NCBI GenBank assembly: GCA_020831485.1 | Contig: JAFIGG010000013.1 | Coordinates: 1 to 61,178, forward strand | From: Opitutales bacterium | Lineage (GTDB): Bacteria; Verrucomicrobiota; Verrucomicrobiia; Opitutales; Oceanipulchritudinaceae | Length of the DNA stretch: 61,178 bases | Reading direction: 5' to 3' | Part shown: in pieces, positions 51,899-61,162 of the stretch | Position numbering within the stretch: position 1 is the stretch's first letter | Layout: each line of letters opens with the position of its first letter | Position numbers and translations under genes: made by a program | The notes under the pieces: model-generated | The model's input: the letters and a program-made list of their open reading frames with translations, nothing else | Databases searched by the model: none | Told to the model about the DNA's origin: nothing

Positions 51899-53668
51899 CT
51901 ACATCCGCTCCAGCGTCTTCAGACCGAGCAGATGCAATCCACACTCGAGCACGCGAAGAGTGCGCTGGCAGAGCATCAGGCGGCGGTCCCGGACTGCGGG
52001 ATCGTCGACGAGCACTTTGTTGGCGGTATAGAAAGAGCTGAACACTCCGGCCAGTTCGAAGAGGTAGCCGCCGAGGAAGTGGGGACGCAGGTCAGACAGG
52101 GTCTGGTCGAGGGTTGCAGGGAACAGGACGAGCTTCCGAGCCAGTTCCTTTTCACCATCACTCTCCAACTCCGCTCCCTGCGGGAGCTCGTCCAGTTGAT
52201 CCGGCTGGATGCCGGCCTTGCGCAGAATACTGTGAATCCGCGCTACTGCATAGAGCAGGTAAGGCGCAGTGTTGCCCTCGAAGGACAGCATGCGCTCCCA
52301 GGAGAAAATGTAGTCGCTGGTGCGGTTCTGGGACAGGTCGATGTAACGGATCGCGCCCAGGCCAACGGCTTCGGCGATCTTGCGGCGCTCGTCTTCCGGC
52401 AGGTCCGGATTCTTTTCCGTCACGACCGCAAAGGAACGCTCAATGGCCTCCTGCATGAGGTCTTTGAGCTTCACCGAGCCACCCTCCTTGGTTTTGATCG
52501 GCTTGCCGTTTTCACCGAGCACGGTGCCAAAAGAAACGTGCTGCATGGACGGGGCCTTCCAGCCTTTGGCGGCATAGTATTTGGCTACAGTCAGAAAGAG
52601 CTGTTCAAAGTGGTCGCTCTGACGCGAATCGACCACATAGATCACTTCATCCGCCTTCAGCTCATCGGTGCGGTAGCGCACTGTTGCCAAGTCCGTGCTT
52701 GCGTAGTTGGACGCGCCGTCGGCCTTGCGCACGATGAAAGGCTGCTTGGCAAAGCGCTTGTGCTCGGGATGGAACACCACCAGGGCTCCCTGGTCCTCCT
52801 GGGCGAGGCCAGTCTCCGTCAGATCCTGATAAATACCGTCGACTTGTTTGCGGTAGTGACTTTCACCCAGCACCAGGTCGAACTGAATATCCAGCGCATC
52901 GTAAATCACTTGAAAGGCTTGCCAGCTGATTTCAGTAATGCGCTTCCAGATGCGGTCGCTCTCGGGATCCCCGCGCTGCAGCTTCACCAGCTCCGCACGG
53001 ATCTGATCGGCCGCTTCCGGACTCTCCTTGTAACGGGCATTGCCTTTCTTGTAGAGCGCCTCCAATTCGGCCAATGCATTCGGTCCGGGATTATCGAGGT
53101 CACAGCCAGAATCCTTGATCGCCCAGATCAGCATGCCAAACTGCGTGCCCCAGTCTCCTATATGGTTGTCGCGAATCACTTCCGCACCCGAAAACTCCAG
53201 CAGGCGGCTGATGGCCTCACCGATGACCGTCGAACGGATATGCCCCACGTGCATTTCCTTTGCGGTATTGGGCGAACTGAAATCGACCACGACCTTGCGG
53301 CCGGACAACTTCCCCGCCGCGCCAGCCCGCAGGCTGGCCTGATCGCGGTACTGCTTGAGCCAGGCCAACTGGAAGGCAGGCAGGAGTTTGAAATTGATAA
53401 AACCGGGGCCGGCAATCGACGTCTCCACCCAATCCCCCAGATCCGGATTCCGCGCATTCAAGGCGTCCAGCAAGGCAGTCGCCAGCTGGCGTGGGTTCAC
53501 TCCCTGGCGCTTGGCCCAGGGCAGCACGCCGTTGGCCTGATAGTCGCCAAAGCGCGGATCAGCAGGACGCAGCTGTGCGTCAAAATCCGCGCCAAGGCCC
53601 TCGACCTCAGCGGCCGCTGCCGAAAGCAGCCGATCCAATGTCACCGCAGGATTGAATTGAATATCCAT
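51899..53668 (-). CDS. argS: Arginyl-tRNA synthetase
   Basis: 589 residues. The N-terminal Add-1 tRNA-binding domain is followed by the catalytic core with VVDFSSPNTAKEMHVGHIRSTVIGEA (HIGH motif HVGH) and DNHIGDWGTQFGMLI, then the anticodon-binding domain ending FLGGYLFELAGVFSSFYTANKVLV ... LHLLGLKTLERM. ArgS commonly lacks KMSK, as here. ATG at 53668 was chosen over an in-frame GTG eight codons earlier. Confidence 0.97.
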   Translation of the reverse strand: MDIQFNPAVTLDRLLSAAAAEVEGLGADFDAQLRPADPRFGDYQANGVLPWAKRQGVNPRQLATALLDALNARNPDLGDWVETSIAGPGFINFKLLPAFQLAWLKQYRDQASLRAGAAGKLSGRKVVVDFSSPNTAKEMHVGHIRSTVIGEAISRLLEFSGAEVIRDNHIGDWGTQFGMLIWAIKDSGCDLDNPGPNALAELEALYKKGNARYKESPEAADQIRAELVKLQRGDPESDRIWKRITEISWQAFQVIYDALDIQFDLVLGESHYRKQVDGIYQDLTETGLAQEDQGALVVFHPEHKRFAKQPFIVRKADGASNYASTDLATVRYRTDELKADEVIYVVDSRQSDHFEQLFLTVAKYYAAKGWKAPSMQHVSFGTVLGENGKPIKTKEGGSVKLKDLMQEAIERSFAVVTEKNPDLPEDERRKIAEAVGLGAIRYIDLSQNRTSDYIFSWERMLSFEGNTAPYLLYAVARIHSILRKAGIQPDQLDELPQGAELESDGEKELARKLVLFPATLDQTLSDLRPHFLGGYLFELAGVFSSFYTANKVLVDDPAVRDRRLMLCQRTLRVLECGLHLLGLKTLERM

Positions 53669-53731
53669 AAGCGCACCAGCCAAAGCATCCACCCGCCCAA
53701 GGGCAAGCCAAGGATTTAAGGAGCCAGCGCA

Positions 53732-56449
53732 CTATTCGATCACGGGCTCCACCTGCGAATGTATCTCGAACTCATGGATCGCCTTGAAAAGCTGCTGATC
53801 AAATTCAATCGAATTCGTGAGAACCCCCTCAATGGTGCCCTCCTCAATATAAGTTGCCGATTCATCGACGAGCAGGCGACTGCTGCCAGCAAAATGAATG
53901 GCATCTTCAAACGCATGTCCGTCGAGGTTGTCCCTATGCCGTTGGCGCTCAGCCGCAAGAAACCGCCCCCGCACATCAAACTCAAACCGAACCTCGTCGG
54001 ATCCGTCCTCGAGGCGCTGCATTCTCCCTTCAATCGAACCGGTCGCGGAATCAATACTAACGCCAAAAATGCGGAACGATGAGGGAACCTGCACCTGCCA
54101 ACTTTCTCCCGCTTGAATCGCTTCAGCATTCCAGTATTCAGGCCCAAACCATAACACAGGCGCTATCGGACTGAACACTCGGGCATCCTCGTTCCGGCCT
54201 TCGAACCGCCCCTTCCATTCGCCATTGGGCTGGCGCTCGATGGCAATCGTTTCACCGACCTGCGGGGCCACCGCCAAGGCCTCAGGCGATAATTCCTGCG
54301 AGCTCTCACGGGATTCGATGTGAATCCGCGCACGTTCCCAAAACCCTCCCGCATTGAGCCCATCCACAACGAACAAACTGCCCATCGTGGTCGTCGACTC
54401 CACTACATCCCCTGGATTTGTTTCCCATGCGGTTGAAAATGCCTGGCTAAAGCGATTGCGGGTGGTTCCCAACACCCTAAAACGCCGCGGTCCATCGGCA
54501 AAATTCGGCATTTTATAGTCCGGAACCAAGCGCCCGGTCCAGCCGGTTATGGGCGAATACTCAGTGAGCAGGAAAATGTTCCGGGCAGTTCGGTAGCCTT
54601 CCTTGTGCAAATCAACCGTGAGCCTCGTTTCTTTCGGCAATCCAGTGACAAGCATAGGCGCAGTGCCGACCACCTGATCGTTAATACGTATCTCCGCTCC
54701 TTCCGGAATGGATCCGATCGTCAACTTCGCAACCGGTAACTCAACCGAAAGCTCGGCGGCTTCAGCGCGAAGAACTTCCACCCGGCCTTCAGCATTGATT
54801 GGCCCCCACAGACTGTCATGCCAAACCTTATACGTATAGAGGCCAACGGGAATGGTGCCCCGAAAAGGCATTGACCCAGCGGCAACAGCCTCGTCATCAG
54901 AGCCCTGCTCATACAATGAGAACTGACCACTTTGCAGCTCTCCCCTCAAGGCCAGGGCTAATTCACCCTTGCTTCGTTCCAGCTCGACGGAAACCTCCGT
55001 CAGCCCGTCCTCAACCACTTCTACTTCTCCCTCCCAGGCTTCGTAGCCGTCTTTGCTTACATGCACGGAAAATACTCCAAGGCGCAGGTCATCAAAGGTC
55101 GCCGGACTCGTTTGCTCCTCAACATCATTGATGACCACAACCGCTGCCTCGGGTCGAGTGACCACGCGCACACTGCCGCGGGCGTGCTCAAGGCGATAGG
55201 CCTCCAACTCCGCAGCGGCATTCCGCCAGTCCGCAGCAATGGTATCGCTAAACTCATCGGGCGCGTTATCCAGATAAGCGCCGACGGCACTTTGCAACTC
55301 CGCCAGAACATCCGCCGGGGCATCCATGGGCAAAGACTCAATGCGCTCCCGCATCTGCTGAGCTTCAGCCGCCACTTGCTTCGCTTCTGCCAACGCTTGC
55401 GCCTCCCGTTCCCGCTCCTGCTCCGCAGGCAGGTGGACGCCGTAGTAATAACCCAATGCCCCGCCGGCAACAAACAGCAGCAACAATAAAACAAGCCAAC
55501 GGCCGCCTTTGCCGGAGGACTTCACCGGATGGGCAGCAACCGGAGTGGACTGTGTTTCCTCGCGCGGCTTTTCAAGGCCGATGCCCTGCAGCTGCTCGAG
55601 CGCCAGCTCGGCGCTCGCAATCCGGTCTTCGGGCTCCGGTTCCAGCACTGCGTTGATCCAGTCGTCCCATGCCGGATCCAGCCCCTCCACCCACTTGCTC
55701 GCATCCTTGTAGCGCCCAACTGGCTTGCGCCCGGTCAGCCATTCATAGGCCATCACCCCAACGGCATAGAGGTCGCTGCGCACCGTCGCCTCCCCACCCT
55801 GCATGACTTCGGGCGCCATGTATTGCAGCGTCCCGGCGTAGTCGAAACTGGAGCAGGATTTTCCGGAGCCGTCCGCAATGGTAGCCACATCGCCAACCTG
55901 CGAGCGGGCAATGGATTCCTCGACCACCGATTTCACAAAGGCCTCACCGACGACCTGAGCGACGCCAAAGTCCGCCACCTTGACGACACCGTCACTAGTC
56001 TGCAGGAGATTCGAGGGCTTGAGGTCGCGGTGCACGATCCCTTTGCCATGGGCGTAGGCCAGTCCGGACAGCACCTGCACCAGGCTCGCCTGAATTGCCT
56101 CCGGCCCCTGCGGTTGGGCAAAGGCGTTGAGAAGTTCCATGACGAGGAAAAAGCGGCCATCCGCCTCCCCCGCATACATCACCGACACCACATTGGCGTG
56201 GCTCAAGGACGCCAGCGTCCGCGCCTCCGTGCGAAAGCGTTCGCGAAAGCGCGGATCCTCCGTCAACTGGCCGGGCAAAACCTTGACCGCATAGGACCGG
56301 CCGAGGTGAACCTGCTCGGCCTCGTAGACTTCACCCATTGCGCCCCGGCCCAATAAGCGACTAATCCTATAGTCGCCCAGCATGAAGCCGGACTCAAGCG
56401 AGTCGGACTCGTCTCCAGAATCACCCAATACGGTCTTGTCATCATCCAT
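53732..56449 (-). CDS. Transmembrane Ser/Thr protein kinase with PEGA domains
   Basis: 905 residues. The N-terminal kinase domain (about 26-300) has GRGAMGEVYEA, Lys56 in YAVKVL, catalytic HRDLKPSNLL (Asp142), DFG (Asp160) and APE (MAPEVMQGG). One membrane helix follows (about 325-345), then a coiled coil and several PEGA-type domains (VRVVTRPEAAVVVINDVEEQTSPATFDDLRLG; LTIGSIPEGAEIRINDQVVGTAP). The last about 270 residues are beta-rich and presumed outside the membrane. This is a receptor-like kinase that may sense the envelope. It starts with ATG at 56449; GTG at 56455 would add two residues. Confidence 0.93.
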   Translation of the reverse strand: MDDDKTVLGDSGDESDSLESGFMLGDYRISRLLGRGAMGEVYEAEQVHLGRSYAVKVLPGQLTEDPRFRERFRTEARTLASLSHANVVSVMYAGEADGRFFLVMELLNAFAQPQGPEAIQASLVQVLSGLAYAHGKGIVHRDLKPSNLLQTSDGVVKVADFGVAQVVGEAFVKSVVEESIARSQVGDVATIADGSGKSCSSFDYAGTLQYMAPEVMQGGEATVRSDLYAVGVMAYEWLTGRKPVGRYKDASKWVEGLDPAWDDWINAVLEPEPEDRIASAELALEQLQGIGLEKPREETQSTPVAAHPVKSSGKGGRWLVLLLLLFVAGGALGYYYGVHLPAEQEREREAQALAEAKQVAAEAQQMRERIESLPMDAPADVLAELQSAVGAYLDNAPDEFSDTIAADWRNAAAELEAYRLEHARGSVRVVTRPEAAVVVINDVEEQTSPATFDDLRLGVFSVHVSKDGYEAWEGEVEVVEDGLTEVSVELERSKGELALALRGELQSGQFSLYEQGSDDEAVAAGSMPFRGTIPVGLYTYKVWHDSLWGPINAEGRVEVLRAEAAELSVELPVAKLTIGSIPEGAEIRINDQVVGTAPMLVTGLPKETRLTVDLHKEGYRTARNIFLLTEYSPITGWTGRLVPDYKMPNFADGPRRFRVLGTTRNRFSQAFSTAWETNPGDVVESTTTMGSLFVVDGLNAGGFWERARIHIESRESSQELSPEALAVAPQVGETIAIERQPNGEWKGRFEGRNEDARVFSPIAPVLWFGPEYWNAEAIQAGESWQVQVPSSFRIFGVSIDSATGSIEGRMQRLEDGSDEVRFEFDVRGRFLAAERQRHRDNLDGHAFEDAIHFAGSSRLLVDESATYIEEGTIEGVLTNSIEFDQQLFKAIHEFEIHSQVEPVIE

Positions 56450-56530
56450 GCCCACTCAGGCATCGTGGACGATCGCCATGGCGTGGACAAAACTTTTTTA
56501 CCCGCCAAGAGGAATTTAATCAGGAGGGGA

Positions 56531-59500
56531 TCAGGGATTACTCAACAGCAAATCGACCGCGCCCAGCTCAACCGCCATTGTTTGGCCGTCATCGGGTTCA
56601 CGCAGTGAGAATTGAATGCGCTCGATCTGAGAAGGTTGAATGCGGTCGTCGGGGCCGCCACGGCCCTCTGTCGGTTCGACCCAATAACTCCAGTAGCCGG
56701 GATAGGCCTGCGGCAGCAGCACGCCCTTATCGGCCTCCAGGGTGTCCAGTGGCACGGTGTAACTCTGCCATTCATCCGTCAGCGCAAAACGCTGCACCCA
56801 GGAGGTCCCATCGGCCTCCATCAGGGTCAGGACAAACATGCCGGAACCGGTGTGGGCCCTAGCCCGAAATTCCAGGGCTTCAACCGAATCGATCGCGGCT
56901 CCTAGTTCCTTCAAGCGGCTGACAATATCCAGCGAGGCACTGAAGTCGCCCTGGCGCTCGTTCAAGCGCTGTGAACCGAGCCGCAAAGTTGCCTCACCCT
57001 CGACCTTGCGCCCCTCGCCCAGCAGGCGCGTGTAGCTCAGGCGGTCGATATCGGCGTCGGCATCAAACAGGCGGAAGCGTTCGCCCTCGAAAGGCAATTC
57101 GTCCAAAGTCACAAACTCGCCCATGCCAATACGCCCAATCGAATCCGGCAGGTCGGCTGTATCAAAGTCCTCGGCGCTGACCAGTAGGTAAATACCAGGC
57201 GTCACCTGAAAGCGGGCATTGTTTGTTTGCCGGACTTGCTCGCGCTTTCGCAGATCCCTGATCTCAAAGCCCTCACCCAAGTCCGGGAGCAGAACCCGCA
57301 TCGGCCATTCGCGGTGCCGGATATCCACCACCACACGATCCACACTTGGTTGCGCATAGGGGTCGGCGATCAACTCGGCATCCGGATGCACTTCGAGACG
57401 CCAGACACCCGGTTGGATGCGGTCGAGAAAATAAATACCCTTGCCACTGTAGTCCACCACCGGCGACGAACCATAGCCGACGATGTGTTCCAGCGACTCC
57501 GGATCCTTGGGTTCCGTTGAGGTATTCGATGTGTAGTAGAAATGCCTGCTGCTGTTCCATTCGGACAGGTCGGCCGCGTAATCCAGACGAAATTCGCCAA
57601 ACTGTTTGTTTTCCGGATAGGCGCCGAACTCTTCACCGGCTGCGATTTCCCGCATGACTTCGCCGGCAATGATCGAACTGACGGCCTTCTGCGGCGTCGA
57701 CACCAGATTCAGGAAGTGCGTTTGCCAACCGAGGTTATAACGGGATGTGCGCAGCATGTCATAGGAAAACATTGCCGCATACTGAACTTCCAGCGACCGG
57801 AATGTCCGGGTCATTGCCGGATACATGACGTTCGACATCATGTCCGCCTGATCGAATTCATAAACCACCCGTGAAAGGCCGGTCAAATCAACTTCGCGTA
57901 TTGGCGGGAAGTCATCGACCGCGCGCAGAAAATTGCCTTCCAGCGTCCGCCCGGAGACCAGTCCGGAGGGATACCAGCCGATGCTGGCGCCGTCGACATT
58001 TGAAGCCCTCATGGCGTCGGCAATGCCAACGGCCTGGGTCAGGTTGTGGAAGGTGATCTTGTCCGGCGCCACGTCTTTGACCGCTGCCACCAGTTCATTA
58101 ATAAAATGCACAGAGCCATCGAAGTCGTCGACGTGGTGGTAGGGTTCGTTGACCATTTCGACAAAGGGAATAAAGGGATCGTCCTTGAGAGCCACACCGG
58201 TATAGGGATTCACATACTCAAGCAGCTGCCGGATGTAGTTGACCTGGGCCGCAATGGCATCCGGATTGACCCCGCGTTCCTGGCCGGAATATTCGGCAAA
58301 GATACCACTTGGCTCCTGGTCCATCGCACCGGGCCAGAGTGCAGTGTGGTTCACGATCGGACTCAGCAGCATATAGACCCCGCGTTCACCCGCACGGTAG
58401 ATCAGGTAACAAAGCAGGTCCAGGTGTTCGTTTTCGATCAGGTTGCCTTCGGCATCCGTGTTCTCTGAATCGCCCCAGAAGGACAGGCGCAGGCCATCCC
58501 AGCGCATGCGGGCGAAATGCTGCATGTCTTCGTCGATCATGCCTTTCAGGTCATCGGACACCGCTCTCGCAGCGCGATAATCGGAGGCCGACGGCAAGCA
58601 GTAGTTGGCGCCGAACAGAATAACTTCGGAACCATCTTCCTGCCAGCGGATCACCCCGCTCTCATCCTGAAACATTGGACGCGCATCGAGCTCCGTCCTG
58701 GCGGGCTCGTGAAGCAATTCCACGCCATAGTCGGCAGCCATTTCGCGGTAGAGCTGAAGGAATTCGTTGCCTTCGTAGCGATTGCTCGGCTGGCGCCGCT
58801 CGCCTGTCTCCGTCACCGTTCCACCCGGTGCTTCAGCCGGGTTCATGCCGTCGCGCAGCAAGTTCGGACGCGGTCCACCGCCGGCGTTGCCGCCATCGCG
58901 GTCAAAGATTGCCTCCTGGTGGCGGGTCGGCTCCCAGATAAAGGTGCCCCAGCCGCGTTGATCCGGAGCATTGTAGACGATGTCGTTGATGTACTGCTTG
59001 CGGCTGGAATACTCAACGATATTGAATCCATGCTCGGGATAGCGTTCGATAAACTTTTCAATGGTCCGCTCCCAGTCGCCTTCCTCCTGCTGCTGGTAGG
59101 CCGAGAATCCGACCACATCAAACTCGACGCCCCGCTCCAGCAGGTTGTCCATCCAATCCTTAACCATTTCCCAGTGACGGCCCAGGTGGTGATGCACCAT
59201 TACCTTGCTCTCTGGCGAAGCCTCGCGCACGGCGCGAATCCCCGCCTTCAGCAGCTCGGCAAAGTTGTCGTAGCCGCCCGCGCCCTCGACATTCATATGG
59301 TTGGCATCCGTAACCGGATTGCCCGTCGGGAAAGAAGCCTCCACCCGACCCTCAGGCCAGAGCATGCCAAAGGTGTTTTCGTTGCCGATCTGAACCATGT
59401 CCGGTGGTGTGCCTTGGTCTACCAGGGCCTGCACTGAAGCCTTGGTATACTCATAAAGCGCATCCACCAGATCAGGAAACTCCAGGTCCTGCCAGGCCCG

Positions 59501-59887
59501 CGGCTTGGGCTGATGCTCCGGGTCCGCCCAGGTGTCACTGTAGTGAAAGTTCAACAAATATCCCATACCTGCATCCCGTGCGCGCTGGGCCATCTTCAAA
59601 GTCTGCTCAATACCGCACCAGCGATCCTCAGGAGAGCGTCGAGAGTACCCGTGTTCAGGGTCGACGAAGACCCGCAGGCGCACGTAGTTGAAGCCATGCT
59701 GCGTCAGCACGTCAAAAATTTCTCTACGGACACCGTTAACGTAGTATTCCGCTCCTCTCGCCTCATCCTGCGGAATCCAGGAAATATCGGCACCCATCTT
59801 AAAGCTGCCCGGACGGGAAGCGGAATGAGCGGAAGCAAGCAATACGAACAACAGGGACACAATCGGGAGTATCAGGGTTCGAAACAT
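56531..59887 (-). CDS. GH53 endo-beta-1,4-galactanase fused to a second clan GH-A domain
   Basis: 1118 residues. A signal peptide (about 1-23) precedes a GH53 domain (about 28-360): FKMGADISWIPQDEARG, FNYVRLRVFVDPEHGY, LLNFHYSDTWADP, MVQIGNENTFGMLWP (acid/base Glu170) and NIVEYSS (nucleophile Glu292). A second TIM-barrel region (about 430-750) has FVEMVNEPYHH and VVYEFDQADMM as candidate catalytic glutamates, so two active sites are likely. The last about 120 residues look like a carbohydrate-binding beta-sandwich (LEFRARAHTGSGMFVL). It should degrade pectic or algal galactan and an associated glycan. The second domain's family was not recognised; GH5, GH2 or GH42 relatives are possible. Confidence 0.85.
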   Translation of the reverse strand: MFRTLILPIVSLLFVLLASAHSASRPGSFKMGADISWIPQDEARGAEYYVNGVRREIFDVLTQHGFNYVRLRVFVDPEHGYSRRSPEDRWCGIEQTLKMAQRARDAGMGYLLNFHYSDTWADPEHQPKPRAWQDLEFPDLVDALYEYTKASVQALVDQGTPPDMVQIGNENTFGMLWPEGRVEASFPTGNPVTDANHMNVEGAGGYDNFAELLKAGIRAVREASPESKVMVHHHLGRHWEMVKDWMDNLLERGVEFDVVGFSAYQQQEEGDWERTIEKFIERYPEHGFNIVEYSSRKQYINDIVYNAPDQRGWGTFIWEPTRHQEAIFDRDGGNAGGGPRPNLLRDGMNPAEAPGGTVTETGERRQPSNRYEGNEFLQLYREMAADYGVELLHEPARTELDARPMFQDESGVIRWQEDGSEVILFGANYCLPSASDYRAARAVSDDLKGMIDEDMQHFARMRWDGLRLSFWGDSENTDAEGNLIENEHLDLLCYLIYRAGERGVYMLLSPIVNHTALWPGAMDQEPSGIFAEYSGQERGVNPDAIAAQVNYIRQLLEYVNPYTGVALKDDPFIPFVEMVNEPYHHVDDFDGSVHFINELVAAVKDVAPDKITFHNLTQAVGIADAMRASNVDGASIGWYPSGLVSGRTLEGNFLRAVDDFPPIREVDLTGLSRVVYEFDQADMMSNVMYPAMTRTFRSLEVQYAAMFSYDMLRTSRYNLGWQTHFLNLVSTPQKAVSSIIAGEVMREIAAGEEFGAYPENKQFGEFRLDYAADLSEWNSSRHFYYTSNTSTEPKDPESLEHIVGYGSSPVVDYSGKGIYFLDRIQPGVWRLEVHPDAELIADPYAQPSVDRVVVDIRHREWPMRVLLPDLGEGFEIRDLRKREQVRQTNNARFQVTPGIYLLVSAEDFDTADLPDSIGRIGMGEFVTLDELPFEGERFRLFDADADIDRLSYTRLLGEGRKVEGEATLRLGSQRLNERQGDFSASLDIVSRLKELGAAIDSVEALEFRARAHTGSGMFVLTLMEADGTSWVQRFALTDEWQSYTVPLDTLEADKGVLLPQAYPGYWSYWVEPTEGRGGPDDRIQPSQIERIQFSLREPDDGQTMAVELGAVDLLLSNP

Positions 59888-59948
59888 ACTCCATCCTCAA
59901 GGGAATATGGCCACCGATCAATGCGGGGCCTGACGGACAGTCAGAAAA

Positions 59949-60122
59949 TCAACGCGCATTGGCATCGTTTTTGGCGATGATCCAGATGGCATGAATGATT
60001 CCCGGAATGTAGCCGAGCAGAGTCAGCAAAATATTGATCCAAAAAGACGGCTTGATGCCCTCAGTAAGAAAAACACCCAGGGGCGGCAAAAGCACGGCGA
60101 AGATAATACGGAGTAAGCTCAT
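59949..60122 (-). CDS. YqaE/Pmp3 family small membrane protein
   Basis: A 57-residue product starting MSLLRIIFAVLLPPLGVFLT, with TEGIKPSFWINILLTLLGYIPG and IIHAIWIIAK: two membrane helices with the family motif PPLGVF and LGYIPGIIHAIW. Members (YqaE, Pmp3, stress-inducible) modulate membrane potential under ionic stress. It stands between the GH53 fusion and the AraC-Ogt gene on the same strand, with its own 61-base downstream gap. Confidence 0.92.
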   Translation of the reverse strand: MSLLRIIFAVLLPPLGVFLTEGIKPSFWINILLTLLGYIPGIIHAIWIIAKNDANAR

Positions 60123-60143
60123 AAAACTAAACTCTAGGCAATT

Positions 60144-60992
60144 TTAAGACAATTGCAACCGTTCCCAAAGCTGAATGACCTGCTTGCGCTCCACGCCCCA
60201 ACGGTAGCCTCCCAATGCGCCGCTTTGCTGAATTACCCGATGGCAGGGAATGAGAAAAGCAATGGGGTTCATCCCCACCGCCGTCCCAACCGCACGACTG
60301 GCCTTCGGCCGTCCAACCGCTTCCGCAATCCTCCCGTAGCTGGTTCCATGGCCCGGAGGAATCCGCAACAGCGCCCGCCAGACCGCCACCTGGAAGTTGG
60401 TGCCCGCGACCTGCAAAGGCAGCGCGGTATCTCCCGGCGACGAGCGATCGAACAAGCGTGATACCACCTCAGCGGAAGCAGTCTCTGCTTGCCGGATTTC
60501 CGCAGCTGGCCAGCTTTCGCTCAGCCGCATTCGCGCTGCTGGCAGACCCTCCGGTACAATGAACTCCAGTCGGCAGATCCCGCGATCCGTTAAAGCCACA
60601 AACACCTTACCAAACGGGGAATCGTGCAGACCCCAGCCCAACGTCAACCCACTGCCCAGGCGTTTAAACTCTCCCGGGCTCACGGCCTCGAGCTGCACAA
60701 AGTGGTCGTGCAACCGCGAGGGCCCGCTCAAACCCAACTCGCTGGCCGTTTCCATCACCGGAACCGCCTGCCGCAGCAAGGATTTGCCCCGCTCAACCGT
60801 CAAGACCTCAAGAAAGCGCTTAGGCGTTGTCCCCGCCCAGCGCTTAAACAGCCGCTGAAAATGGAACGGACTCAAATGCAGCTGCCGCGCCAACTCCTCC
60901 AAACCCGGCTGACTGCCCACATTCGCCCGCAAGTAAGCAATCGCCTTGGCGATTCGCTCGTAGTCGGAAAGCGGATGTGGTTCTTCTTTCAT
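60144..60992 (-). CDS. AraC-type HTH fused to O6-alkylguanine-DNA methyltransferase (Ada-like)
   Basis: 282 residues. N-terminal AraC-type DNA-binding domain (about 10-110; GLEELARQLHLSPFHFQRLFKRWAGTTPKRFLEV) followed by the Ogt domain with acceptor motif IPCHRVI (Cys about 250) and NFQVAVWRALLRIPPGHGTSYGRIA. The Zn-binding N-terminal domain of E. coli Ada, which repairs phosphotriesters and triggers activation, is absent. The protein repairs O6-methylguanine and may regulate genes, but would need another trigger. The gene starts at ATG 60992. Confidence 0.93.
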   Translation of the reverse strand: MKEEPHPLSDYERIAKAIAYLRANVGSQPGLEELARQLHLSPFHFQRLFKRWAGTTPKRFLEVLTVERGKSLLRQAVPVMETASELGLSGPSRLHDHFVQLEAVSPGEFKRLGSGLTLGWGLHDSPFGKVFVALTDRGICRLEFIVPEGLPAARMRLSESWPAAEIRQAETASAEVVSRLFDRSSPGDTALPLQVAGTNFQVAVWRALLRIPPGHGTSYGRIAEAVGRPKASRAVGTAVGMNPIAFLIPCHRVIQQSGALGGYRWGVERKQVIQLWERLQLS

Positions 60993-61062
60993 TCAGTTCA
61001 ACCATCATCCTAGCGAAAAGCCTCCGGCAGATACCACCCGAATCTTGCGCAATCCACGGTAG

Positions 61063-61162
61063 GGCCGTCTCGCCGAGACGGCCGCTGGACGAAGTCGGGC
61101 ACCACAAAACGATCTCTCAGCCCACTCCGGCGGCCTCGGCGAGGCCGCCCCCCCCCCCCCCC
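61063..61162. repeat. Pair of GC-rich palindromes ending in a C15 tract
   Basis: GGCCGTCTCG-C-CGAGACGGCC (61063-61083) and GGCGGCCTC-GGC-GAGGCCGCC (61129-61149) are two tandem palindromes, arranged like the pair at 20372-20430. The second runs into 15 consecutive C (61148-61162). TTGCGCAATCC occurs on both sides (61045-61055 and 61166-61176). The interval 60993-61178 shows no gene. Confidence 0.6.

Noticed and set aside
51932-53719. A 595-residue plus-strand frame
   Set aside because: It is the antisense of argS, which has complete synthetase motifs; the plus-strand product has no recognisable domain.
58517-59437. A 306-residue plus-strand frame
   Set aside because: It is antisense to the GH53 fusion gene and shows no domain.
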